Virus record (IMG/VR): IMGVR_UViG_3300030329_005016
Coordinates: 1 to 47,224 of that record
Length of the DNA: 47,224 nucleotides
From: a virus
Direction: 5' to 3' (one strand)
Positions 7,056-16,230 of this stretch are shown here, one piece after another (the stretch's first letter is position 1; the number at the start of each line of letters is the position of its first letter). A program made the translations under genes and the position numbers. The notes beneath the pieces were generated by a model. That model was given only the letters and a program-made list of their open reading frames with translations. It ran no database searches and was not told where the DNA came from.

Positions 7056-9634
7056 GGCGCGAACTCACCCGCAACGACGTCGCCGCCGCTGAACGAAACG
7101 AACGAATCCGTGTCCGCCATGTAGGCCCATGACTTCTGTGCTTCGGCGGTGACCTCGCTGGCTGCTGCGTAGCGAATATAGCGCGTGCCTGTCAGCGTCG
7201 GCGCCGAGTCGAAGGTGACGTCCATGTCGGAAGGTCCCACCGAAGCGACCGTCGCAGGCTGAGGCGTCTGACTCGAGCTGTCCCATTCCATGACCTCGAT
7301 CCGCGTGCCGGCTGGGAATGCGTCTGCGAGGGTCAATCCGGACGGCGCCAAGCTCACGCCGTCGGGTGACTCGAGGGCGACGGTCAGCGTGTATTTCGTT
7401 GCCGACGTCGGCGAGCTCGCGGAGATCGCAGCGGTAGGCGTGTAGCCGAGTAGCTGCGCATCGCTGACGATAATCGTCAGGGTGCCGACACCGCGCGCGA
7501 GGTCCCACGCACGACCCGTGACCATGCCCTTCACGTTGGATACGCCGCGCACACCAGTTCGCACATTCGGAATGCGGTGGCTCGTGATGCTACACACCGT
7601 GCCAACGAGCGCGGTCGTGCGCAGCGTCCATGGCACTTGCACTGTGAGGATTGAGTAGGGTCGACCAAAGACGCTGAGCGTACGACGTAGAGCGGTGACG
7701 ATTTGGTTCACCGCATCCTCGTCATAGTCGACCGTGTCGCCAGACAGCGGTTCGATCTTCAGCTCTTTCGACGTCTTCACGACACTGAGGCTCGTAACGT
7801 CTCGGACTCGGTAGGTCGGGCCAAGGTGGTCGTCTTCCTGCGGGTTGTAGCCCGTCAGCACTTCAACCGTGTTGATGCTGCCCCAAATGCCGTTGCGCTC
7901 CCACGTCAGCGTTTCATCGCTGGCGAGGATATTCGTCTCGTCAAGCTCGAAGTCTGCGGGCGTCGACTCTGTAGGGAGCTCGAGATACCCGAGCGCGATC
8001 TTGCCGTCGCTGTCGAGGCGCGGGAAGAGCCCGAGAAGCCGGCACTCGTGCGCGATGAGCTCACCGAGCTTCACCGACTGCGCGATGGTGTAGTCGCGTT
8101 GCGCAAGAGATCCTGCAGACGTCGCAGCTCTCTCAACTTCCGCGTCCCAGCTTGCCAGGTCTGTCGACGTAACGAACGGTGCAGCGCCTCGGTTCGCGTC
8201 TGCGGGTGCGTTCGCAATGAGCGCATCGCGGAAGTCTGCGAGCGTGCCGCGAACGTATTTCCCAAACCGTTTGAACGATGGGGTGTTGTCGAGTTCAGGC
8301 GCGAAGAAGGGCGCCGGCCGATCTGGGCCAAGGCTGATCTCGTAGCGCTGCTCGGCGTCGTCGTCGCGCGTGACCGTCCACGATGGTGCGTCGTCGGAGT
8401 CCGACTCGAGCGTCACGATGTCGCCGAAGTTCAGCAGCGTCGTCCCGTCCGGGTAGATCGTGAACTGGTTGTTGTCTTCGGTAGGCGCGGCGTAGGCGAT
8501 GGCGCCCGAGTGCGGCCCCCACACGCCACGCGGAGCGATCATTCCCTTTTCGAACTTGAGCGTCCACAAGGCAGCCGTGCCCAAAGCACCATCCGCGTAG
8601 TAGTCCTGCGTCACGTTGAGCGGGGTCAAGCCACCCCGAACCTCATCAGCGACCACCCAAAGCAACTCGGTTTCGCTCGAGTCCGTCTCGAAGCGCACGC
8701 CCCAGTACCCATCACCAATCGGGACGGCAGCGAAAGAGCTCGAGACAATGGCATCCGTCCATGTCTGCACTGCTGTGGCCTGCGAGTTGATCTCATCGCA
8801 GAGGTCGTCGACTGTCTCGAAGTGGCCAGTGATGATCAGCTGCTCGTGCTCGAGCGCAGGCGTGAAGTCGCCAGGTGTTACCCGGTAGAGATTTAGGATC
8901 AGCGGAGCGAAGAAGCTGTAGTAGTACCCACGCAAACCAAACGGTTTCTCCGCATCGCCGCCGACATCCTGTTGGAAGAGCGCGAAGATGCTGTCGACCT
9001 GCATCGACCACCGCGTCCCGCCCTGCTCGAGCTGAAAGTCGGTGGTGGCGATGCCGCGCCAGATGAGCGTGCCGTCGCCCTGGAGATCGTCGCCGTCTTG
9101 GTACTCGTAGAGGAACACCCGCCGACCTTCGAGGGTCGTTGGGTAGGTCTCGGTGATGACAGGGTTGACGAGGTTGGCGCCGTCCTTGACGTAGTGGGCC
9201 TGCCGCTGCGTGCCCCGTGCCCCGCCCGCGAGCTCGAGCTCGGTGCTCGACGGGATGGAGAAGACCAAAAAGCACTCGGTGCCCATGTGGGCGTACTCGC
9301 CGGCGGTGAAGCTAGCGGAGGAGTCCACGTCGACGGTGACCGGAAAGCTCGTGGCGTCGACGTCCGAGGTCAGCCACGTGCGCACAGAGGGCTGACGCGC
9401 GCAGTGCTCGCACCACTCCTCACCCGGCTGCTCGACGATGGTGATCGTCATTCCGCCCGACTCGGTTTCGCCGGCGGCGAGGTCGCACTGCTCTTCGAGC
9501 ATGAGCCCTTCACGGAGCAGCCCCCGAATGCGGGAGGTACCATCGCTACCCGTGCCCTCCATCGCCGGCGACGTCACCGCCTCAGCTCCCCACCCCTCGA
9601 TCGCCAAGCGGTAGTTCGTGAAGGTTGCTGTCAT
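7052..9634 (-). CDS. Large tail-tip (hub-like) protein
   Basis: 860 residues. The ATG at 9632-9634 faces the start of an opposite-strand lipoprotein gene. The N-terminus has SGGMTITIVEQPGEEWCEHC near residues 60-80 and then a long beta-rich body with strands of about ten residues, Trp/Tyr-rich in the centre and Gly/Thr-rich at the end. Size, fold pattern and position (second gene after the tape measure, before fibres) fit the central tail hub or tail-tip protein of siphoviruses. The family was not identified by motif. The C-terminal 150 residues look like fibronectin-type domains. Confidence 0.7.
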   Translation of the reverse strand: MTATFTNYRLAIEGWGAEAVTSPAMEGTGSDGTSRIRGLLREGLMLEEQCDLAAGETESGGMTITIVEQPGEEWCEHCARQPSVRTWLTSDVDATSFPVTVDVDSSASFTAGEYAHMGTECFLVFSIPSSTELELAGGARGTQRQAHYVKDGANLVNPVITETYPTTLEGRRVFLYEYQDGDDLQGDGTLIWRGIATTDFQLEQGGTRWSMQVDSIFALFQQDVGGDAEKPFGLRGYYYSFFAPLILNLYRVTPGDFTPALEHEQLIITGHFETVDDLCDEINSQATAVQTWTDAIVSSSFAAVPIGDGYWGVRFETDSSETELLWVVADEVRGGLTPLNVTQDYYADGALGTAALWTLKFEKGMIAPRGVWGPHSGAIAYAAPTEDNNQFTIYPDGTTLLNFGDIVTLESDSDDAPSWTVTRDDDAEQRYEISLGPDRPAPFFAPELDNTPSFKRFGKYVRGTLADFRDALIANAPADANRGAAPFVTSTDLASWDAEVERAATSAGSLAQRDYTIAQSVKLGELIAHECRLLGLFPRLDSDGKIALGYLELPTESTPADFELDETNILASDETLTWERNGIWGSINTVEVLTGYNPQEDDHLGPTYRVRDVTSLSVVKTSKELKIEPLSGDTVDYDEDAVNQIVTALRRTLSVFGRPYSILTVQVPWTLRTTALVGTVCSITSHRIPNVRTGVRGVSNVKGMVTGRAWDLARGVGTLTIIVSDAQLLGYTPTAAISASSPTSATKYTLTVALESPDGVSLAPSGLTLADAFPAGTRIEVMEWDSSSQTPQPATVASVGPSDMDVTFDSAPTLTGTRYIRYAAASEVTAEAQKSWAYMADTDSFVSFSGGDVVAGEFAP

Positions 9635-9659
9635 GGAAAGGTGTGGTTACGGTGCAAAA

Positions 9660-9986
9660 ATGCGACGACTATGGATGATGGGTGCGCTGCTATTGGTGGC
9701 GTTGGGTGGGTGCTCCGAAGACATGACGGAGCCTGCGATGTACACAGACACCGTGTCGTTCGTTGCGGACGCAGGAGATCCAGAAACCGAGTGTGGATGC
9801 TTGCCCGGATACGAACCCATCTGCATGGCTGGTGATGCAGAGGTGGTGGTCGTGGCCGCCTGTGATGGCACAAGAGCGCAGTTTGGAGGTCGGCCAATAC
9901 ACGCATGGGACGCCGACATCCTGGCGATGTGCGACGAGTACAACGAGTTCACCAACCCGATCCCCGTCTTCTGCCGGCTCCGCTAA
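9660..9986 (+). CDS. Lipoprotein on the opposite strand (moron)
   Basis: 108 residues from the ATG at 9660. The N-terminus MRRLWMMGALLLVALGGCS is a clear lipoprotein signal: Arg pair, hydrophobic core, lipobox with Cys at 18. The mature part has six more Cys (including ECGC) and would be exported and anchored. It lies between two co-directional tail genes but on the other strand: its start faces the start of the hub gene, and its stop overlaps the stop of 9983-10747. This is the usual layout of a moron, an independently expressed gene acquired by a phage and often active in the lysogen. Surface exclusion of other phages is a common role for such lipoproteins; the function here is unknown. Confidence 0.8.
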   Translation: MRRLWMMGALLLVALGGCSEDMTEPAMYTDTVSFVADAGDPETECGCLPGYEPICMAGDAEVVVVAACDGTRAQFGGRPIHAWDADILAMCDEYNEFTNPIPVFCRLR

Positions 9987-10747
9987 AGCCGCCCGAGCAC
10001 GCGCGTCTTCACGCTGAGGTCGAACAGGTCTCGAAAGTCTGGCTGCACGTGTGCGGGCTTGAAGCGATCCTCGCCGGCCCGCAGCTTGTGCACCGTCTCG
10101 TCACCGAAATCGTCGGACACGAGGAACGGATGCACCACCGCGCAGTGGCGGTAGAAGTGCTGCCACGTCCACGGCACAGCGGCCGTAGCCTCGCGTTCGT
10201 AGACGACCGCGCGCGGCTCCATACGGCACATCCAATCTGCGTAGATGGCGCGCCCAGTCGTCGAGATGCCGAAGGCGCTGCCGTCCTCGGCCTCGGAGTC
10301 CTCGCTGTAGCTCGTGGCCTCGTAGTCGTCGGAGTCGGCGGACTTGCCGCCCATCTCCGAGAGGAGCGAGAAGTAGGGCAAGGCATCACCGTTCTCGGTC
10401 GCTCCGATGGTGCCGGGGCTGGACTGAAAGCCGAGCACCTGCCCCATGCGAGCGTGTGCCGCGTCGGCTTCATCCGCACCGCACGTCACGGACGGCGTGC
10501 CTGAGACGCGGTTGAGGCGGTAGTAGCCGGTCGAGAGGTACTCGACCGTCACCGTCGTCACGCCAGCCGTGGTCAACGCCGCGTTGATGGTGTCCTCGAG
10601 GGCGGTGTACTCGCTCGCGCCGTCGACACTCGAGATGTCCTGATGGCAGAACTTCCCGCTAGAGATGGTCACGTCCGTTGCGTCGACGGTGATTTTCAGT
10701 GAGCCGAACGACGCTACGTTGAAGCCGCATTCGATCTTCAACGTCAT
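9983..10747 (-). CDS. Distal tail-type protein
   Basis: 254 residues, ATGA overlap with the tape measure gene. The first 110 residues are beta-rich, the middle is acidic (about 130-165, Asp/Glu/Ser), and the end has many aromatic residues. It is the gene straight after the tape measure, where siphoviruses usually encode the distal tail protein that caps the tube. No motif was recognised, so the role rests on position. Confidence 0.65.
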   Translation of the reverse strand: MTLKIECGFNVASFGSLKITVDATDVTISSGKFCHQDISSVDGASEYTALEDTINAALTTAGVTTVTVEYLSTGYYRLNRVSGTPSVTCGADEADAAHARMGQVLGFQSSPGTIGATENGDALPYFSLLSEMGGKSADSDDYEATSYSEDSEAEDGSAFGISTTGRAIYADWMCRMEPRAVVYEREATAAVPWTWQHFYRHCAVVHPFLVSDDFGDETVHKLRAGEDRFKPAHVQPDFRDLFDLSVKTRVLGRL

Positions 10748-12552
10748 GTGCCGAACCTTCGGTTTGCCGCGCGCTCGGCGCGACCTTGCTGGCGTCCGAT
10801 CTGAGCCTCGGACGTGGGCGCGTTGAAGTTGACGACGATGGTGCCGCCGTTTCCTCCCCCTCCGTCGTTACCACCCGCAGGTGTCGGGCGCGTTGCCTCT
10901 GCGCCACCGCCAGGGCTTGCGGCGTTCGGGATTGCCGCGCTGGCTCCACCAGCGGCGGCGGCAATCGCGAAGTGTCCGGCAGCCTGGGCAGCCTTCGCCG
11001 CCGCGTGGGGCTGGTTCATGACAGCCGCACCGATGGCTTCCACCGTCGCCGCTGCGCCCTTCCAGGCCTGTTCGATGGCGAGCTGCTTCAACCATTCGTC
11101 GACCGCGGTGCGGAACGCCTCTTTGGTCGACATGGCGCCGTCCTCGGAGAGCTGGATGGTCTTTTGGGTGACCTCGGCGATGCCTTCCAGGCCCGCCATG
11201 CTCATTTCTTGGGCGCGCTTTACCCGTCGCTCGAGGTCGATTTGTTCCTCGCGCGCTTCGGCGATTTCCTGCGCCTTGTCCTTCTGCTCGCGGAGCGCTT
11301 CGCTCTGCGCGTTCATGAGGTCGAGGCGCTCGCGTTCCGCCTTCACGAGCTCGGCGGCCACCTGGGCCTTCGAGGTCTGGTTTTCGAGCAAGCGAACCTC
11401 GGCGGCTTCCTGCTCCGCCATGCGTTGCAGTAGCTCTTCCTTCGCCTTGACCTCGGTGGCGGGTCCTTCGACGCTGGCGCTCTGACGTCGACGTCCGCGA
11501 CCTCCGCCACCACCTGGGCGGTCGTCGTTGGGGTCAAAGGCGAGCATGCCGGCACCCGTGTCCCGGTTACCGCCTGCCATGGCTGCCGCGCGACCCTCCA
11601 TGGTGAGCTGCCCAATGCGATCAATCATGGAGCCGGGGTCTTCGATGGCGTCGAGGCGTTCCCACCGGCTGATGTCGAGCGGGTCGCTGATTGCGTTCGA
11701 GGCGGCGGACATGACGCGGGCGTAATGCTCGACCTGTTCGGCGAGGGCAGCGAATGCCGCCGCGCCGCTGATGGCGAGCTCTTGGCTGAGCGATAGGCCC
11801 GAGTTGGTGTCGTCGAGCTCGTCGAACAGGACGCCGGCAGCCGTGCTCAGACTCTCCATGCCTCGCTCCAAAAGGCCGGAGTCGTTGACGGCCTGGATCA
11901 TCTCCGTCTGGGTGTCCTCCATGCGGTTCGTGAGCACTTGCAGCATGCCGCCCAGGGTGTCGGCGCTGCTTTCGGAGTCCTCGTAACCGCGTGTGAGCTG
12001 ACGGATGGCGGAGTCCTGCTTTTCGGCCATGTCCGTAATGCCCTCGAGCTCCACGCCGTACTCACGGAGTGCACCCGAGCGCCCGGTGGCGAGCGCCTGC
12101 ATGAGCCGGTTCAAGGACTCGGTGGCGTCGCCGCCCGTCTGCGCGGCGAACTCGGCGGCACGCACGCTCAGCGTGGCGAACTGCGAGCTTGTCAGCTCGA
12201 GACCCGCAGCGCTGGCCCGACTCTGCGCCGTCATGAGGTCGATTTGAGTGATCAGCCCGTTGGTGCGCCGTGCCGCCTCCGACACGTCACCGCTGAAGCG
12301 GTTCATGATGCCCGCTTGGCGCTCGAACTCGTTTGCGGCACCCGTTACGGCGTCTTTGAGCTTCGAGAGCATGCCAATCGCGGCTTGGCCCGCGAGCACG
12401 CCGGCCGTGAGGTTCTGCGCGAAGTTCGAGCCCGACGAGCTCGCGCCCTCCATGCCCTCGGACACCTCGCCCAACTCCTTCTCCAAGTCGCGAAGATTGC
12501 GCACGGCCTCGTCGGTCGTGATCTTCACTTCGGCTTCGAAGGCTTCAGCCAC
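10744..12552 (-). CDS. Tail tape measure protein
   Basis: 602 residues. Ala/Glu/Gln-rich helices with coiled-coil character run through most of the protein. Hydrophobic stretches occur at about 50-70 (LTAGVLAGQAAIGML) and 270-285, and a Gly/Pro-rich part lies near 350 and again at 560-580. The block GLELTSSQFATLSVRAAEFA followed by MQALATGRSGALREYGVEL is typical of tape measure proteins. It sits right after the tail chaperone frames, as expected. Tape measure length scales with tail length at about 0.15 nm per residue, which would give a short siphovirus tail of roughly 90 nm, if not processed. Confidence 0.9.
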   Translation of the reverse strand: MAEAFEAEVKITTDEAVRNLRDLEKELGEVSEGMEGASSSGSNFAQNLTAGVLAGQAAIGMLSKLKDAVTGAANEFERQAGIMNRFSGDVSEAARRTNGLITQIDLMTAQSRASAAGLELTSSQFATLSVRAAEFAAQTGGDATESLNRLMQALATGRSGALREYGVELEGITDMAEKQDSAIRQLTRGYEDSESSADTLGGMLQVLTNRMEDTQTEMIQAVNDSGLLERGMESLSTAAGVLFDELDDTNSGLSLSQELAISGAAAFAALAEQVEHYARVMSAASNAISDPLDISRWERLDAIEDPGSMIDRIGQLTMEGRAAAMAGGNRDTGAGMLAFDPNDDRPGGGGGRGRRRQSASVEGPATEVKAKEELLQRMAEQEAAEVRLLENQTSKAQVAAELVKAERERLDLMNAQSEALREQKDKAQEIAEAREEQIDLERRVKRAQEMSMAGLEGIAEVTQKTIQLSEDGAMSTKEAFRTAVDEWLKQLAIEQAWKGAAATVEAIGAAVMNQPHAAAKAAQAAGHFAIAAAAGGASAAIPNAASPGGGAEATRPTPAGGNDGGGGNGGTIVVNFNAPTSEAQIGRQQGRAERAANRRFGT

Positions 12553-13057
12553 GGGTGTGTTTCGCTTTCTTCGCTTCGACCTCGCGGAGCTCCGCGAGGT
12601 TCTGGTTCAGGAGACGCGTGTACAGCTGCACGCCCTCCCAGAGATGCTGGTAGGGGTTCTGTGCACGCAGGCTTGCAAGGTGGACGCTGCCCTCGCGGTC
12701 GACGACGGCGGACGCGTGGAGCGCCAAGACGTCGCGGACGACAGGGTCAATAAATGCACGCCATGGGCACGTGTTGAGCTTCGCGCCGGACGCCGAGCGC
12801 TCGATGACACGCAGGGTGCGCAACGCGGCGTCGCTTCGCGGCGTGTTTGAACGGTGGCTTACTCCGTCGCAGTCGCAGCGGTAGCCTTCTCGCCACCGTC
12901 GGGCGTCGGCGCCTCCGCCTCCGGCTCGCCGGACTTCCGGGACGCTTCGAGCGAACGGGCCTTCTCGATCGCAGCCACACCATGGTGGGCTAGCCTCGCC
13001 GTGTAGGCGGCAAGCAGTAAAGGCGGCGGCGGATAGGAGCCCGCGCTGTTCGGCGGT
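12545..13057 (-). CDS. Downstream (gpT-like) frame of tail assembly chaperone
   Basis: This frame has no good start of its own and overlaps the 3' part of the upstream chaperone gene in the -1 frame. Residues encoded after 12860 look like real protein (basic helix, then LNQNLAELREVEAKKAKH) and end 8 bases into the tape measure gene. The arrangement matches lambda G/GT, where a -1 ribosomal shift fuses the two frames. The coordinates start at the first -1 codon after the TTTTTTA heptamer. The overlapping stretch 12860-13057 has better codon statistics in the upstream frame, so the real shift could also lie nearer 12860. Confidence 0.6.
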   Translation of the reverse strand, partial: TAEQRGLLSAAAFTACRLHGEASPPWCGCDREGPFARSVPEVRRAGGGGADARRWREGYRCDCDGVSHRSNTPRSDAALRTLRVIERSASGAKLNTCPWRAFIDPVVRDVLALHASAVVDREGSVHLASLRAQNPYQHLWEGVQLYTRLLNQNLAELREVEAKKAKHTRG

Positions 13058-13479
13058 AAAAAAGACCGCGCGAACGCCACTGCTCCGATCTCTTCCACAA
13101 AGCCCGGCGCGACGTGAAGAAGGTCGTCGTCGGAGAAGCACGGAATGGTGTTGCCCCAGAGCGTGCGAGAGTCGCTCGGAGCGAAGCGGGGGATCGGCTG
13201 CCCGGTCTTCACGCTCACGAGGTCTTCGATGCCGGTCACGGCAAGGCGGAACGCTTCGCGGTGTCGGCGCACATCCGTCGGCGCGTCCATGACGAACGCC
13301 TGGAACGCGTCGGCGTCGATGTGCTTCAGCGTGAAGACGGTCGGCTTCTCGCCAGGGTGGATCTTCACGAGGGACGCGTCGCGGGTGCGCATGTAACGCT
13401 GTGCGTCGCGTCCCATGCCGATGACGTCGACCGCCATGTCAACGACGGAATAGACCTTGATGGCCTTGGTGCTGTTCAT
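12859..13479 (-). CDS. Tail assembly chaperone, gpG-like
   Basis: 206 residues; the ATG at 13477-13479 is preceded by GGAAGGGAG. It lies between the tail tube and tape measure genes with a second overlapping frame behind it, the hallmark of tail assembly chaperones, which bind the tape measure protein during tail polymerisation and are absent from the finished particle. The first 140 residues are a mixed alpha/beta domain. The last 65 are Pro/Ala-rich and then Glu/Ala/Thr low complexity. No family motif recognised; the call rests on position and frame layout. Confidence 0.75.
   Translation of the reverse strand: MNSTKAIKVYSVVDMAVDVIGMGRDAQRYMRTRDASLVKIHPGEKPTVFTLKHIDADAFQAFVMDAPTDVRRHREAFRLAVTGIEDLVSVKTGQPIPRFAPSDSRTLWGNTIPCFSDDDLLHVAPGFVEEIGAVAFARSFLPPNSAGSYPPPPLLLAAYTARLAHHGVAAIEKARSLEASRKSGEPEAEAPTPDGGEKATAATATE
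13057..13063 (-). promoter_or_regulatory. Candidate -1 frameshift heptamer TTTTTTA
   Basis: On the minus strand the codons TCT TTT TTA at residues 139-141 of the chaperone contain T TTT TTA, the X XXY YYZ form of a slippery site in the correct phase. A -1 slip there enters the frame that runs to 12545. No strong stem-loop is seen just downstream. Confidence 0.5.
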
Positions 13480-13499
13480 GTCTCCCTTCCTCTCTCAGC

Positions 13500-14735
13500 T
13501 CACAAGAAATGGAGCCGAAATGCCGCGTATTGGATGTCGGCGTCGTCCGCCTGGGTCGTGAAGCTGTCGGTGGTCGCCGAGAAGGTGACCGCCTGGTAGG
13601 CGAGTCCGCCCTCGTCGATCAACTGCACGTTCGTCACCTGCGCCTTCGGCACCTCGAGCAACACCACAAAGCCGGCGACCGTTCCGATCTGAATGGTCAA
13701 TCCGTAGTATTCGCCGTCGTCGCGCTCCGTGAACCAACTCGTGTCCTCGTAGGGAATGTGAGCAGTCAGCGTGCAGAATGGCACCGCGCGGTTGCGCCGG
13801 TAGCGCTTGATGGTGTTGGTGCCGCAGCCCGAGCGGACGGGCGTGTACACCGGCGAGTTCATCGCCAGGTTGATGGTCGCCGCGTCGAGGCACACGCCGG
13901 AGATGGAGCCGGACGCAACGCCGTTGATGGCGCGCAGGCTGCCGGTGTACGCGACGGGCGTGAAGGTGCCGTAGTCCGCGACGGTGATCGCGGCGCTCGG
14001 CTCACTCGCCCAGTTCGCGAACGTGATCGTGAACGAGATGGTAGGGATTTCGCCGAGGGCGACGGTGATGGCCGGTGCGCTTGTGACCTGCCCACCCATC
14101 AGAAGCCAGCGGTCGTCCTGCTCGGCGCCCTCAACGATCATCTGAATCGACGTCAGCGGGTTCGCGGTTGGATGAATGGTCGTGCCCGCATAGAGAACAT
14201 CGCTTGCCGTAGGTGTGGCGGAGAGCTGGTCTTTGAGTTGAATCGTGGTTGCCGCCAAGCCGCGGACAGACCTCGCTTCAAAAACACCCGCAGAGTTGAC
14301 CCATCCGATGGACTCACCACCATCCCAGCCAGCAGGGGAGCCGATGAGCTGGTATGAGGCTGCGGCTGATGTGACATCACCACCCGTGTTCTCGTCGTTC
14401 GCCCCGCCGAACACAATCTTCAGCAGGAGCAAGAGCGCTTGGTCGTCGAACGCGGGCGAGTCACTGCCATCGCCCGCAGCCACACCCGTCGCGCCCAGTG
14501 GCACGGTTACCGAGAGCTCGGCGCTCTTCGGACCGAAGACGATCTGATTCCGCGCGTCGATGCGCTGTTGCGCAACCTGCGCGTCGAGCTCCGGAAGGTT
14601 CAGCGTCAGGTTCGCAGTGCCCTCCTGAAACGGAAGGTCGAGATACGTTGCCGAGCCCGTGACGTCGGTGGCGAACGCGCCGTCGGCTTCTTCGGTGAGC
14701 GCAATCCGTCGTAGCGCGTGCAGTTCGATGCTCAT
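13500..14735 (-). CDS. Major tail (tube) protein
   Basis: 411 residues. Beta-rich throughout with Thr/Val/Gly strands and a distinct C-terminal part after about 290 that could be an Ig-like decoration domain. It is placed between the tail terminator-type gene and the chaperones, where the tube protein normally lies. It is long for a tube protein, which agrees with an added domain. The downstream 20-base gap to the chaperone gene contains its ribosome site. Confidence 0.75.
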   Translation of the reverse strand: MSIELHALRRIALTEEADGAFATDVTGSATYLDLPFQEGTANLTLNLPELDAQVAQQRIDARNQIVFGPKSAELSVTVPLGATGVAAGDGSDSPAFDDQALLLLLKIVFGGANDENTGGDVTSAAASYQLIGSPAGWDGGESIGWVNSAGVFEARSVRGLAATTIQLKDQLSATPTASDVLYAGTTIHPTANPLTSIQMIVEGAEQDDRWLLMGGQVTSAPAITVALGEIPTISFTITFANWASEPSAAITVADYGTFTPVAYTGSLRAINGVASGSISGVCLDAATINLAMNSPVYTPVRSGCGTNTIKRYRRNRAVPFCTLTAHIPYEDTSWFTERDDGEYYGLTIQIGTVAGFVVLLEVPKAQVTNVQLIDEGGLAYQAVTFSATTDSFTTQADDADIQYAAFRLHFL

Positions 14736-14741
14736 GGGTCC

Positions 14742-15275
14742 TCAGCTCGTGGGTGTGGTCACGCGGACGACGCCGGTGAATCGGTGGGTGGTGACAAGGC
14801 GCCCGTTCGTGCCGCCGGAAAACTCGATGGTCCCCAGCGCAGACGAGACGTCGTTGAGACAGCCGGACACGAGCCCGGTCGCAGACGCGGCCTCCGTCGC
14901 CGTCAGGTTGCCGGGCCACGTCAACGCTTGCGCGATACTGTGGCCGTCTTCGATGGCGAGCGCAGACAGCGCGGTGCGCGCGTCGGTGCTCAGGTCCTGG
15001 TAACCGCTGAAGTCGCGCACCAAGCGGACGTCGACGGTGATTTCTTCGAGGGTGAATGTGCCCTGGCGCGGTGGCCGTGACGCATGCGGTCGACGGTCCA
15101 CGATGCGTGCCTCGATGCGCGGCGAGGTCAGCGAGCCCACGCTGTCCGCGAGGACGTCGAGGGCCTCGTGCGTCCCCGGCTCGTACGTGTCGGCGGCGAC
15201 CGTGCGCACCGCGCCGTAGCCATCCTCGAGCACCTCACGGATGCGCGTCAGGATGGCGAGGGCGGGAAAGCTCAA
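14742..15275 (-). CDS. Tail terminator-like protein
   Basis: 177 residues; ATGA-type overlap with the upstream gene. The N-terminal helix (ALAILTRIREVLED) followed by strands and the order tail completion protein, this gene, tube protein match the gpU-like tail terminator that stops tube growth and joins the head. No family motif beyond the layout. Confidence 0.6.
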   Translation of the reverse strand: MSFPALAILTRIREVLEDGYGAVRTVAADTYEPGTHEALDVLADSVGSLTSPRIEARIVDRRPHASRPPRQGTFTLEEITVDVRLVRDFSGYQDLSTDARTALSALAIEDGHSIAQALTWPGNLTATEAASATGLVSGCLNDVSSALGTIEFSGGTNGRLVTTHRFTGVVRVTTPTS

Positions 15276-15757
15276 GGTCGGGTGCCGTGGATCACGTAGG
15301 CGATGACGTCAGCGCGCGTCTTCTCGAGCCACGCCGCAGCGGGTCCGCTCGAAAAGTCGGGGTTACCGTCTTCGTCCATGGGGAGGTATGCGCGGCGCGG
15401 CATGGTGCTCGTGCCAGTGACGTGAAACACGCCGTACTTCGCGGGCGCGCCGGACGTGCCGAATACGATGGCCTTACTCCGCACCTGCGCGTTGGACGCT
15501 TGGCGAAGCGCGCCGGTGTCGAGCAGCGGCTTGCTCGATCCCTGCCGTCGCTTCTCGACGGTCGACTCTGCGAGCGCTTGCCAGCCCGCACCGTTCGGCG
15601 AACGCGACGTGCGGAACGACTCGTCAATGACGCTGCCCAGAAGAGCCGCGCGGCGCTTCAGGATGGGGTCGAGGTTCGCGAGCCGCTCGCCGAGGGCTTG
15701 GATGCGCTGCGGGAGTGTGCCGAACGACTTCTCGTCGATGGTGAATCCGTCAGCCAT
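15272..15757 (-). CDS. Virion morphogenesis / tail completion protein (Mu gpG, P2 gpS type)
   Basis: 161 residues. A helical N-terminus, the segment SRSPNGAGWQALAESTVEKR, then LLDTGALRQASN and near the end YGVFHVTGTSTMPRRAYLPM. The L-x-D-TG-x-L-R and H-x-x-G-x-x-x-MP-x-R-x-(Y/F)-L pattern is characteristic of the phage virion morphogenesis family (P2 gpS/Mu gpG-like head-tail joining or tail completion proteins). The stop/start overlaps on both sides couple it to connector and terminator genes. Confidence 0.85.
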   Translation of the reverse strand: MADGFTIDEKSFGTLPQRIQALGERLANLDPILKRRAALLGSVIDESFRTSRSPNGAGWQALAESTVEKRRQGSSKPLLDTGALRQASNAQVRSKAIVFGTSGAPAKYGVFHVTGTSTMPRRAYLPMDEDGNPDFSSGPAAAWLEKTRADVIAYVIHGTRP

Positions 15758-16230
15758 CAGACGAGGTTCGCGAGGTCACGCATGACCGGGCGCCGGAAGA
15801 TGCGGCGCGACGTCGTGCCGGTGGTGACCGTCTCTTCGGTCGGCGTGAACTTCGAGCCGCCTGTCGCTTCGGAGAGGTTCGACACGCTCGTCGACGCGAG
15901 CGGGAGCTCGCCGGAGCGCACGCCCTCGGGGATTGGAGCGAGGATGGCGGCGAGCGACGGCGGGATGTCGCGGGCCTTTCGTCCGTACGCCATGTGCACG
16001 AGGAACGAGAGCGCCAGCGCCTTCACGCTGTCGTCGTCAGTCTCTTCGGCGGGCGCATACCCGGCCTGCTTCGCGCTGGCGAGCGCAAGGCTCGAAGCGA
16101 TTTGCGCGGCGCGGGTAAAGCGAGTGCTGTACTCGCTGCCGCTGTCACCGTCGTCGGTGAAGAGAAACTGACGGACCTTGCCGTCGCACACCGCATCGAA
16201 GTCGGCGGTGTCTACGTAGGCGATGGGCAT
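15757..16230 (-). CDS. Head-tail connector, Mu gp36-like
   Basis: 157 residues. The N-terminal part has a helix-rich fold with small Ala-rich helices (AAQIASSLALASAKQAG) and VHMAYGRKARDIPPSL, the layout of the DUF1320/Mu gp36 family of connector proteins. The C-terminus is Thr/Ser-rich ending in RRIFRRPVMRDL. It overlaps the downstream morphogenesis gene by one base. Confidence 0.7.
   Translation of the reverse strand: MPIAYVDTADFDAVCDGKVRQFLFTDDGDSGSEYSTRFTRAAQIASSLALASAKQAGYAPAEETDDDSVKALALSFLVHMAYGRKARDIPPSLAAILAPIPEGVRSGELPLASTSVSNLSEATGGSKFTPTEETVTTGTTSRRIFRRPVMRDLANLV

Noticed and set aside
9618-9660. Longer start for the plus-strand lipoprotein
   Set aside because: The extra 14 residues would place charged sequence before the signal peptide; the ATG at 9660 gives a normal lipoprotein signal.
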